Assembly: GCA_022559985.1 (NCBI GenBank) | Contig: JAFJTR010000022.1 | Coordinates: forward strand, 124,001-188,000 | Direction: 5' to 3' | Source: Parastagonospora avenae f. sp. tritici 18332-5 | Taxonomy: Eukaryota > Ascomycota > Dothideomycetes > Pleosporales > Phaeosphaeriaceae | DNA: 64,000 nucleotides | Part shown: in pieces, positions 10,219 through 19,963 of the stretch | Layout of the letters: every line of letters begins with the position of its first letter | Position numbering within the stretch: position 1 is the first letter of the stretch | The notes under the pieces: model-generated | The model's input: the letters and a program-made list of their open reading frames with translations, nothing else | Database searches by the model: none | What the model was told of the DNA's origin: nothing | Program-made: the position numbers and the translations under genes

Positions 10219-10628
10219 TGGGGCTCTGACCAACACCATGAATTCGCCTGTCCAACACTTTTACGCAAACGTTCAAAGCTTCACATGCGGCCCATATCGT
10301 GAAGATCCAAGCATGAACGCTTCACAGGTCGCCGTTGGACGTGCTACATATATGCCCGCAGCGCTGTATTGTACCACGACACTGTCCGCAATACAACTCA
10401 GCTACCACATTTCTTCTTCTCGTGCGCTCACCTGTCACACTGTCTCTACTACACAGCAAGATTATCTTCATCTACAGTCACGACAGCTCCGAAGGGTCTA
10501 AACAAAAGTCCAGGACTCTCTCCGACCGCGCAGCCAGTTCACACAAGAGACAGAGAGGTCACAAGGGGACCAAAACCCTGAAAAAGTCCAAAGCCCCCGT
10601 CTCGCAACTCAAACTCCAAGCTATCAAC
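10219..10628. promoter_or_regulatory. Intergenic region / 5' leader of the Cys-rich gene
   Basis: About 410 bp. A reading frame runs through in phase with the downstream gene, starting with an ATG at 10335. Its sequence lacks the composition of the main protein, so I treat it as leader. Confidence 0.45.
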
Positions 10629-11201
10629 ATGTGTGGCTGCACCCTCTACGACTCCCCCACATGCGGCCACTCCTGGATCTCCATGAGCCAGCCCTGCGGC
10701 TTTCTCTCCGATCTTCTTAACTGCCCCTATCGCCAGACATACCAGACCTTGATCGCCCCACCCTACTCATGCCCAACTTGTCACCGAGGCTTTGCGGACC
10801 GTGAAACGATTGAAATGGTGCAAGGTCCCTGGGGTTGTAACCAGCTTATACGGAGTCATGTTGGTGGTAACCATGCGATTCCAGGACAGTGGGGGCATGT
10901 GCCAATGATGGGTGGTTGGGGTGGTGCGTCAGGTCTGGCAGGTGGGATGGGGATGCCGATGAATGGTGGTGCTATGGTTCCTGTGAATGGCCATCGCTAC
11001 GATCACCGACTGATTGGGCCTTATCCCCCTCCGCCGCCTATGATGTACGATCGACCGATGATCTGCGATGGCTACGACAACTTCGACGATGGATTCATGT
11101 ATGACATGGACTTTGGCCACGGGAGAAAGAGGAAGCACAGGAGCTCGAAGTACGAGTACCGGTGGTCGAGTAAGCCGGATACGAGCTGTACTGTCATGTA
11201 A
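10629..11201 (+). CDS. Small Cys- and Gly/Met-rich protein with C-terminal CaaX-like box
   Basis: 190 aa, single exon, no family recognised. The N-terminal 60 residues carry spaced cysteines (MCGCTLYDSPTCGHSW, QPCGFLSDLLNC, YSCPTCHRGF), including a CPxC pair, suggesting a metal-binding or disulfide-bonded module. No signal peptide is seen. A Gly/Met/Pro-rich middle contains five consecutive prolines. Then comes an Asp/Phe-rich stretch and a basic GRKRKHRSSK segment. The last four residues are Cys-Thr-Val-Met, a fit to a farnesylation CaaX box with a basic region upstream. The start at MCGC is preferred; a longer in-frame version from 10335 is possible. Confidence 0.65.
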   Translation: MCGCTLYDSPTCGHSWISMSQPCGFLSDLLNCPYRQTYQTLIAPPYSCPTCHRGFADRETIEMVQGPWGCNQLIRSHVGGNHAIPGQWGHVPMMGGWGGASGLAGGMGMPMNGGAMVPVNGHRYDHRLIGPYPPPPPMMYDRPMICDGYDNFDDGFMYDMDFGHGRKRKHRSSKYEYRWSSKPDTSCTVM

Positions 11202-11747
11202 GGCTCTACATGAAGTGTTCAGCGGTGTTTTTGTATATATGTTGGTACTGCGTACGCGATCCGATGAGTTTGTCGAGCTTTTGAAGACAAGGATGAGCTT
11301 CTCCTCGACCGCAGCCTCCTATAGCGCTATTAGCAGTCCAATTAAACCTACCATTTGCTACATCGTCTCAAAGCGCATCCTTTCAAGCTTAGTCGGCCGG
11401 AACAATATACATGATAGCCCACGCGTGACCCGCTTCGCGGCAGTCGCGCGGGCCTTGTTTCGTTATGCCGACGCCCCGCGACACGTCAAATAGAGCTCGG
11501 GTTGCTCCCTTCAGCACGCCTGTCTGGTATATACTGGCGCCTACAGGGCCTCCAGCCACCTACGCAACGTTACATAACCTCACGCACTAAAATCGCAGCA
11601 TCGCTACCTTTGTTCTGTATATCTGTCTTGTTTGCAAGGCAGCAATCGCGGGGCTATTTGTACCGAACGAGAAGCACAGCTAGAGGAAGCTTGAGCGAGC
11701 TACGAACACATCCGCTTCACGAGGCATACTACCACGAAGCAATCACT
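11202..11747. promoter_or_regulatory. Intergenic region upstream of PKR1
   Basis: About 545 bp. Contains a CpG-rich patch near 11420-11490 with one ACGCGT. Reading frames here are not coding-like. Confidence 0.45.
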
Positions 11748-12359
11748 ATGGCGTCGTTTTTCGAGAACCTGTGGCAGTCCATCTTCACGCCGGGCCCCAC
11801 GCCCACGCTCCTCGTCGCGACCAACGCCTCCTTCGCGGCGCTGCAAGTCCTCTTGTTCGCCATGCTCCTGGCGACATACAGCATACACTTCATCATCCTG
11901 TCATTCCTCTGCGGCGGCCTCTGGTGGGCCATTAACTGGTTCGCAGCGGAAATCCGCGCCGCGCAGGCCAAAGAGGAGGAAGCAAAGCGCATACGGGAGG
12001 CACGGCGAGGCAAAGACAGGGGCGACGAGGGCGAGGGAATGGACTCGGGAGACGACACGGAGGTGGACAATGAGCTCGAGGTGCAGAAACAGCGGCCCAC
12101 GCAGGCACGAGCACGACCGGAATCCCAGAGCACCGTCCTCGTCGACAGGCCCAGCGAGCGCAGCAGGAGGGAGGAAACGCCCCAGGCTTCGGTGGGAGCC
12201 GGGGGCCCCGCGGCTGCGAGTACGACGGGCGCGACGACGAAACTTGCGCCGTTGGTAGATGATGCGCTGAAGAAGAGGAAGGGCTTGGGCGAGTCGACGG
12301 GCGATTTGAGCACGGATTCCGAGTGGGAGAAACTGTCGGAGGATGCGGGGGATAGATGA
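11748..12359 (+). CDS. PKR1: V-ATPase assembly factor Pkr1
   Basis: ER membrane protein needed with other factors for assembly of the V0 sector of the vacuolar ATPase. 203 aa. The N-terminal 70 residues are the diagnostic part: FFENLWQSIFTPGPTPTLL, then two hydrophobic helices (FAALQVLLFAMLLATYSIHF and IILSFLCGGLWWAINWF). The remainder is charged and disordered, with a Lys/Glu-rich segment and a C-terminal STDSEWEKLSED. An upstream in-frame extension exists but the ATG at 11748 matches the conserved start. Confidence 0.93.
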   Translation: MASFFENLWQSIFTPGPTPTLLVATNASFAALQVLLFAMLLATYSIHFIILSFLCGGLWWAINWFAAEIRAAQAKEEEAKRIREARRGKDRGDEGEGMDSGDDTEVDNELEVQKQRPTQARARPESQSTVLVDRPSERSRREETPQASVGAGGPAAASTTGATTKLAPLVDDALKKRKGLGESTGDLSTDSEWEKLSEDAGDR

Positions 12360-12839
12360 TTGAGATTTGCTATATACTGTCTCGGCACACGTTTGTCTGG
12401 TGGGTTATATGGTAGACGCGTGCGGTATGCCAGCCCTTATTTCTCCATGGATACATGTGCACACGTGAGAACGCGCCTCCTGCACGAGTGATGTAATGCC
12501 CACATGGCCGGAAAGTCCATCCTCGACCAACACAGCGATTCCATCTTCTCGTTCAAACTGCTGGGCGCGGCGATATATCCCTCTTCTTGCTGGCACCAAG
12601 TTGATGCCCGATGTTCGAGGTTCGATCTTGCTGCTTGCCCCGCTGCCGAAACATCCATCACAGTGCCCTGACCTGCGCTTTCAACGCCAGGCAGCCTCGA
12701 AAGAGCTTCGCAGGGGCCAGATGAAGACGCGTCATCTGCGTCCACACCGATAGACGGTCTCTCATAGTGCGCACGAGTCGCAGCCGCGCAGACATCACCA
12801 CTTGCTGTATACCCCGCGGCATTCGCGACATACTCCACC
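12360..12839. promoter_or_regulatory. Intergenic region between PKR1 and the AMSH-like gene
   Basis: 480 bp in a tandem (+/+) arrangement. One ACGCGT near 12415. No convincing coding frame. Confidence 0.45.
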
Positions 12840-14666
12840 ATGGCTTCCATCAACGCGCCCGTGAGCATCGCGGACGTCGTCGCACAGGCGGGCAACTACA
12901 CATACAATGCGCAAATCCCACTCGCAAGCTGGTTGCGCACAGCCAGTACCATGCAGAAAGAGGTGCGCCGCCTTGTATACTTGTACTGCTTGACTTGAGC
13001 TCACATGTCCCAGGCGCAAGTCTATGAAGCCGAAGGAAACGACCCACAGACATACCTCCTCCTATACCGCCACGCCGACCTCGTGCTCCAAAATCTGCAG
13101 ACGCATCCGGACAGAAACCAGCCGCAGAACAAGAAGGCGCTCAATGCGGCGACGACGACCGTGTATAGCGACTTGAAGAAGCTGGAGACGATTGCGCCGA
13201 GGATTAAGAAGAGACACGAGGAGTTCCAGGAGAGGAGGAGGAAGCAGCAAGATGCACTCAAAGCACTAGAGGGTAGTGGGGCTAGAGACTTGCCGCAGGA
13301 GTTGGATGGGTTGTCGTTGCAGGATCGAAGATTGAAGAGGAGGTCGTATGATTCTAGACCTACGCTAGATGCTTCGGAAAATCACTCGCTGGCGACAAGA
13401 CTGGCACAGAGGGAAGTGAGGAGGAGAGATACTGCGCGGAGAACTGTACGGCAGCATGGCGTTACGGAAGAGGAGGAGCAGCAGCGACGGACGGGAGGTA
13501 GGTGGGAGAGCTGGCAGGATGATCTCGCGCACGATGATGGGCGCGGAGACCTACTGGATCAGCTCCAGGAGGTTGCGCGTCTACAGCAGAATGGCGCGAA
13601 TGGGCAGAAGCCTTCGTACTCTGAGGTGAGATATATCAGCTCTATTCATGTGTGGAATATTGACAGTTGCAGCAACCTTCATCCCGCTACACATACTCCT
13701 ACCACTACCCGACAGTTCCCAACAAGTCTGTCGAAGGAGATCTGTCACACACTAGCTCTCTCGAGTCTTATAACGCTCCAGCACGCCCACCAAAAGAACA
13801 AATCTACAGATCCACAGGCACGCCCTCAATACCACCACCCCTCCCACCCAAGCCACGAGACAATACATTCGAGCACCCCCGCCCACCCCCAATACCCGGG
13901 AAATACACCAAACCACCTTCCTCCCTCCCCCCAATCCCTGGCAAAATCCTCGACGACCGACCTCCCACGCCCTCAGCGGAACTGGATGATTTCTCCTTCA
14001 AACCCTCCGCCTACCTCGAAAACGGCGACCCCCTGCGCCCCGTCTTCCTCCCCTCCCAACTGCGCCAACAATTCCTGTCCGTCGCATCTTCCAACACACG
14101 GCTCAATCTCGAGACCTGCGGCATGCTGTGCGGCATCCTGAAATCCAACGCCATGTTCATCACGCGGCTGGTCGTGCCGGAGCAAACCTCTACCTCCGAT
14201 ACGTGCGAGACGTTGAACGAGGAGGAATTCTTCGACTACTGCGATAAAGAGGAGTTGCTGGTGATTGGCTGGATACACACGCACCCTAGTCAGACGTGCT
14301 TTATGAGTAGTCGTGATTTACATACGCATGTCGGGTATCAGGTTATGATGCCCGAGAGCGTGGCGATTGTTTGTGCGCCGAGTAAGACGCCTAGGTACGT
14401 TGAATATCCCACCCCAATTTCCCCGTGCTGGCATTTTTATATATACGAGAGATGTACTAATGGTTTGTGTGTGTTTTAGTTGGGGCTGCTTCCGCCTCAC
14501 AGACCCGCCGGGCAAGCAGGCCATTTTGAACTGCTCGAAGCCGGGCATTTTCCACCCGCATGATGTGGAGAATATCTACACCGAGGCGGTGAAGCCGGGG
14601 CATGTTGTTGAGCTGGTGAATGCGCCGTTGGAGATTGTGGATATGAGGCCGAAGAAGAAGTTTTAA
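12840..14666 (+). CDS. AMSH-type JAMM zinc metalloprotease (endosomal deubiquitinase)
   Basis: Predicted Lys63-specific deubiquitinase acting on ESCRT cargo. Exons are 12840-12962, 13014-13625, 13673-14394 and 14480-14666, giving 547 aa. The N-terminus is a MIT/USP8-dimerisation-like helical region (YxxQIPLxSWLRTA, then TYLLLYRHADLVL). The middle is coiled and then very proline-rich. The MPN+/JAMM domain fills the last ~170 residues: metal ligands His447 and His449 in IHTHPSQTCFMSSRDLHTH, Asp460, and the upstream Glu392 in LETCGMLCG. The second Zn-site block HTHVGYQVMMPES and the final PHDVEN motif match AMSH. The third exon has two in-frame acceptors 6 nt apart (13666 and 13672). Confidence 0.93.
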
Positions 14667-14861
14667 GATGCATAGCGCGGCGTTGGGATAGATGAATGTC
14701 TGAGCTTCGAGGATGATATCACTGTACGCATTTAGATTCGCAATATGAGTATCAAGGAACTAGATTTCAAGGTCGTTGTCTATCGTGTGTAAATCCCATC
14801 ATATGCGCCCGAAACCGTGGATATCATACCCCAAACTCCCATCTCCATATGACCTTCCTCT

Positions 14862-15724
14862 TCACTCCTCCTCATCATCATCATGCATCTCCTCCTCCAC
14901 CCACCCCCTCCACTCCCTCCACTCCCCATACTCCATACCCACTTTCCTCCCCTGATACCTAACCACCTTAACCTCCACGCTCTTCCACTCTTCCCCCCTA
15001 CCCCTCCACCCCGCCTTGCGCATCAAACTCACAAGCGTCTCCTCCTTACTCCACCCCTGCTCAACCGCCACATCCGGCAAATACGTCGCGCCATACCGCC
15101 TTCCCTTATCCGCGAAACTAATGCGGATCCCATGTGTGCCGAGATCCCAATCGGTCGGTGTGGATGCGGGTTCGAAGTTCGTGAGGAGAGTGACGGCGCA
15201 TTGCAGCGTGGGGAGTTCGGAGGCGGTGATGGGCGGGAAGCGCGTGTCGTCGAAGGCACTGTACACACATCATTAGTAATATGATGGGAAAGGGGGGGAG
15301 AGGATGGGAAGACGCACGAAGTCAACGCATAACTCCTCAACCCCTCGCCCAGCTCCTGCGCTTCAAACGTGCCGATACATCCTCTCAGCCTCTTCTCCCC
15401 ACTCTTGGTCACGGTGTTCCATGTCACGAAGAGCGGGGAGTCTTCGGCGGCGGCGATGGAGAGGCTGGTTGCGCTGCTTGTGCCGCTGGGTGTGGAGGAG
15501 AGGCTCGAGGAGCTGTTGGTTGAAGGTGAGGGCGCGAGCAGGCGCGATATGGCTGCTGGTTTGGCGCCGCTGGGTGGAGGGGATTGGAGGGGGTCGGTGG
15601 TGGTGGGGTCCTCCGTGTATTTGGACCAGAGGGCTTCGATTTCGGGGAGGGTGAGTTGCGGGCGCTTTTCGAGGCTGGCGGCGAGGGTTTCGAAGCAGTA
15701 GGCGCAGTGGGCTTGGGTTGCCAT
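14862..15724 (-). CDS. AMMECR1 domain protein
   Basis: 267 aa in two exons, 15724-15318 and 15258-14862, with a GTGCGT..CAG intron and a TACTAAT branch. The AMMECR1 signature LRGCIGTF is in exon 1. YALTSAFDDTRFPPI spans the splice, followed by CAVTLLTNFE. The family is conserved from archaea to humans; its biochemical activity is not established, though a nucleic-acid or radical-SAM partner role has been suggested. The N-terminal AHCAYCFETLAASLE is typical of fungal members. A Ser/Pro/Thr insert (residues ~45-85) is fungal-specific. An in-frame ATG 114 nt upstream is less likely. The C-terminus is acidic. Confidence 0.9.
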
Positions 15725-16670
15725 GTTGAGAGAGTTTGAGGCGGTTGTAGAGCTGATTGCGCGAAGGACGGTTTCGTTTACAGACGGGAGGTAGGTTCGT
15801 GAGAGCTTCAATGTGTAAAGAGTGTAGAGTAACGGCAATAGTGTATGGTGAGTCTATACAGGCAAAGACAGGAACCGGGCAAGCTTCCGCGATTTGTAAT
15901 CCGGCAGTCTCCTCGGTGAACGGTGCAAGAGCACGAGGCGAGTTTACTGTTGGGGTACTCTTGCACACCTCCGGAGGTAGGATGAGGCGGGGTTGTCGTA
16001 ATGAAAGCTGGCGTCGCTGGTGTTGAGGTTCGGAGCAGTACCCCGCCTATGTCAGTGTCCTGGCGAGGAGACAAGCTATCTGCGCATGTCAGCAACATCG
16101 TCATCACTCTTCGCCCAACGGCATGTTTGATGTTCTTTTGGATAACAAAGTATATTGATATCTAATTCCAGAGAGATCACACTTTGCTACGCCAACGCAT
16201 AGGCGTCAATCAGACGTAAGTGGTCCGGGAAACAAACAAAGACCGGACATATTAGTAAAGGTATGTAACCCCATCTTCATGCACACTTGCCCTACGGGGT
16301 AAAAGGCAGTGTGTTTGGTAATGATGGGGGGTTTGATCTTGGCTCGAAGATATTCCTTCAGCAGGTCGAAGATTGATAGCTTCTGTTGCTGTACACACTA
16401 AAGCCGTTTTGCGAGGTCTTGACACCGACCTCTGAATCACTTACAAATCACAGTATCCGGGAAAGTCGCTGTGCATCACTCGGGCTGAACGCAGTGTTGG
16501 CCCAAAGCCGACGTTTTGACTTTTTCATTGTCGCATCTCATGTGTCTGTGTGGAACCAGCATCCACCTATGAGCTCAAAGCCATCATAGAAAGTCCGAAG
16601 CCGTTGACGCCGACCCGATGTCTCGTGAAGGAACTAAATCCGCCCTCGCCGCTTGCTCGTTATCGTTCGT
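15725..16670. other. Intergenic stretch between the AMMECR1 gene and eL29
   Basis: About 945 bp of promoter for the AMMECR1 gene and 3' flank of eL29. No ORF with coding character, repeat or RNA gene seen. Confidence 0.45.
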
Positions 16671-17092
16671 TTATGCCGAGTCACGCTTGCCCTCCTTGAC
16701 CTCCTTCTGCGCGGGTGTCAGCAATCCGTCTTGGCCGCGGTATGAGGTATGTAGGTTGTACGCACCAGCGCCTTCATGGTGCCGTGAAGAGCATGCCTAT
16801 GGTTCCTCCTGAACTTGGGGTCGGTGCCCTTGAGGGAAGGGTAACGGTGCGTCTTAGGCTTCTTGATACTGCAATGGCACTGTTAGCCAACGCTTTCCAT
16901 CTCCGAGTCGCGCATCGATCTGCGAGAGGTATAGCAAGTTGCCGTGGCGCGTTCGTGTCGTCAAAGGAGTGATGCGTACCCGTTCCTGTGGTTCTTCTTC
17001 GACTGGTTGTGCTGGGACGAGTTCTTGGATTCTGCGCAACCATATTAGTACTTCTGGCAGTGCTATAGTAATGATAGCGACGTACTGGCCAT
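16671..17092 (-). CDS. RPL29: 60S ribosomal protein eL29
   Basis: Large-subunit ribosomal protein of 65 aa split into four tiny exons: 17092-17086 (7 nt), 17031-16980, 16868-16766 and 16706-16671. Introns are GT..AG throughout. The product starts MAKSKNSSQHNQSKKNHRNG, continues with IKKPKTHRYPSLKGTDPKF and RRNHRHALHGTMKAL, and ends KEVKEGKRDSA. This is an unmistakable eL29 pattern, very basic. Three introns, one right after the second codon, are typical of fungal ribosomal-protein genes. No single long ORF marks it, so it is easily missed. Confidence 0.93.
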
Positions 17093-17647
17093 TGCGACGG
17101 TTGTGTGTGTCGAATCGTCCGGGTGGTGTTCGTGGAGGCTGATAGTCGGAGACGGGCCTGACGAATTTGGAGGTGCGACTCGCTTACAAGTAGAAACCGC
17201 GCTAGCCGTAACTGGCTTGGCGTGCCTGCCATCAACTGAGCCGCGTGCATGTCGATACTGGTTGTTGCAACGACTGCCCAAGTACTAACGTTACCACATA
17301 ATAGCGAAACATGCAATCAGTATTACTCATCATTCTTGCGCATGTTACGGCAAATGGACGATTTGGTGAGGCGTCAACTGAGAGTACTATGCTCCACAAA
17401 CGATACTTTCGAGCAGCATGGCACTCGCATCATATGCACAATAGCATTTAAAGCTTGAATCTGAATCATCTGAATCGTCATTTTTGTAGGCATGTTGCAT
17501 TCATATACTCATGCAGGCCTCAAGCCTGTCAATGTTGGCTAGCTGTCGTTCGCAAAGAACATCAAGTGAAGCATAGTCTCGCAGACCAGCGCATCCCAGC
17601 CCGAACGCCTGCTCAAAGTAAACATGTCGAGCTATCCTCACTTTTCC
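17093..17647. promoter_or_regulatory. Promoter region of eL29
   Basis: About 555 bp between the eL29 start and the stop of the next minus-strand gene. No coding frame recognised. Confidence 0.45.
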
Positions 17648-18556
17648 CTAATTCCCCTTCTGCTCAAAGTCCATCGCGTCTGACTCTGCCTGTCGCTGGC
17701 GCATGTGCTCCTGGACATTTTGTTCCGTCGTCGAGGCTCGTCCAGGGCCATGGCCTGTCATCGCGCCGCGCTGAGTTGTGTCTACAACACCTTCGTCGTA
17801 AGTCATACCATTTATCATGCGCGGATCTTGCTTCTGTTGCTCCGTGGAAGATGAGGATTGCAAGGTTCCGGTGCTAGAGGGAACACTGACACCCGTCATT
17901 GGGCTTGCTGGTGCTTGTTCCCTGAGGTAGCCAGGCACTGCGCTTGCTTTGCCTACGGCAGGGCTACCGAGCTGGCTGTGTTGCCGAGCTGGGGTCCTTG
18001 CGCCCTCGCCGAAGCCGACCAGTGAAGCAGCCTCGTCACTGAAGCCTCCAATGCTTGAAGTCTCCACGTCCTGGTCCTCGCTCATTCGGTCGGGCTCGTA
18101 CACACTGTCGCTTGCCCAAGTTGTGCGACCTCCAACAGAGCCAGTTGCGCTGGCGCTGCCAACTGTGCTGCGCTCGCGAAAGATCTGGGGCTGATTGTTG
18201 GAGTCAAAGTAGCCTGGCGGTGGGTTGTTTGCGCTGCCAGGAGCAAGGCCCATAGGGTTACGGCCACTGACTGCGACTCTCTCCAGACCCGCCAAGCGTG
18301 AGATGCGATCGGCGCGCTCAGCATCGGCGGGGTTGCGGTGATTTGGGAAGTGTCCTCGATGTCCATCTTTGATGGCGACAGTAGAGAGCTCTGACATGGT
18401 CGTGGTGGCCGAGTTGGGCGTGCCCCTGAGCATCCATGGTCAGTCACTTCAACACTGAACCCCGCGGGGAAACGGTACTCACGGGGCTTCATTTGGCGTG
18501 CCCGGGTCAGAGGGCGGGGGTGGCAGGTTGATCAAGGTGGGCGCGTTGGTCGTCAT
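17648..18556 (-). CDS. Conserved fungal protein of unknown function
   Basis: 283 aa in two exons, 18556-18483 and 18425-17648 (GTGAGT..CAG intron). The N-terminal piece is Pro/Thr-rich (LPPPPSDPGTPNEAP). After the splice comes a possibly conserved block GHFPNHRNPADAERADRISRL, then Ser/Gly-rich sequence with acidic patches (YEPDRMSEDQDVET). The C-terminus is polar, with HMRQRQAESDAMDFEQ. No membrane helix, signal peptide or catalytic motif was seen. The splice keeps the frame and joins two similar composition regions, which supports the model. Function unknown. Confidence 0.75.
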
Positions 18557-19963
18557 GATGAATTGTGTGGTGGTGTAGTATAGTCGAGAGGGTGCTATGG
18601 GAACGTTGAAGGGAGCTATTCGTATTCGTGTGGTTGGGTGTTCAAGTGGTACCGGGCGCGCTGGGCTCGTCGACAAATGACGTCGTTTCACACGGCTGAA
18701 AGAATGCAAGAGCAATCACGCGCGCCAATAATTGGGCGGCAGTCTCACATTTGAGAGACCGCCCAAGTACCGTACATCTCTAGACCGAAGATTTGCTTGT
18801 TTCAATCGTAGAATGCAGCCTCACATTTTCTACAATTCATCAACGTTCGACCATTTGCTTGGCATTGACGCAGGGTCTGCCCCAGCCTTAAGTTGGTGGG
18901 GTCTTGCTCCGCTTACACTTTCGTGTCTCTCGTCCGCCCACGTTGCCACACTTGCACTCCAGCACCCGCTGAACGACACAGTGTTTAATGCCAGATTGAT
19001 ACATGTACAGCTTTTTCGAGGGTCTCGTTTCAATACGAATGTCGCATTTTGGAGGCTTCGTCTCAATGCAAGTACATCAAGTATCAGTCACGTGATGTCA
19101 GGATGAGTTCATCCGTGGATTCCTCAAGATATTCATGCAAGATAGCGATACCTTTCCTTTACATGGCCGTAGTGCCGCGTCAAGTTGCAAACCTTCCGCT
19201 GGTTTGGCGGCTCTCTCTATCATCAGCCCCTTTTTCAGAAGTCTATTCTCTTCCTACAAACTAGCCCGCATCGATGAAACAACCTACACGAAGTATGGAA
19301 GCGCATAGATCACACGGAGAGCGATCACAGCCCGACCAGGTTATTACAGGCTTTCAACTAGGAGAGTTCATGACTTTTGCATGTGCAGCATAGCAGTGCT
19401 GCGTATAGGTTGCGTATAGTCTCAGCCTAGTGGATAGGCCCTATCGTTGCTTCCTTGTCACTGTCTCTCTGGGTGACAACATACTGAAACCTTACTACGA
19501 GAGGGGTCGCAACGATTACGTGTCTTTCCCACTGGTTCCCCAATGCATTGGTTTCTCACCATTGGTGATTTTAGGAAGCTGCGAAGCAACTGCCGTCCTG
19601 TATAAGCGCTGACTGCAAGATTCGGTCCGCCTACCTGTCGCTAATGTATACCGGTCGAACCACGCTTCGGGCGACAACAACGCCATGGTCAGCTACAAGC
19701 ATACCTTGGTACAGCGGAAGGCCCGCGGGTCAGCGCCGCTGCCCCCATATTATTCAGTTTCCCCGCATACACAGTCACTTCCAGTAAACCTTGACAGTGA
19801 GCTAGCATACTTGTCATTCGCTCAACAAACCCAGCTTCGCCATGGGCCAGTCTTACGTGAAACAAAAAGCTGCGCAGAGACGCCGTACGTACATTACCCT
19901 GAGATAAATCTACCTTCCGCGCCCAGGTTGAGCATCGAAGTCAGATAGTCTACTTCTTCAATC
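18557..19963. other. Long intergenic region upstream of the MFS gene
   Basis: 1.4 kb between diverging genes. Short reading frames (for example 18732-19106, 19685-19948) lack codon bias and conserved motifs. It contains one strong inverted repeat at 18732-18766. No RNA gene recognised. Confidence 0.5.
18732..18766. repeat. Inverted repeat / hairpin
   Basis: TTGGGCGG (18732-18739) and its exact complement CCGCCCAA (18759-18766) flank 19 nt that themselves contain TCTC and GAGA able to pair. It lies 176 bp upstream of the minus-strand gene starting at 18556, so it may be a palindromic protein-binding site. Confidence 0.55.

Noticed and set aside
19685..19948. 87-codon ORF upstream of the MFS gene
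   Set aside because: No codon bias or recognisable content; likely promoter or leader.
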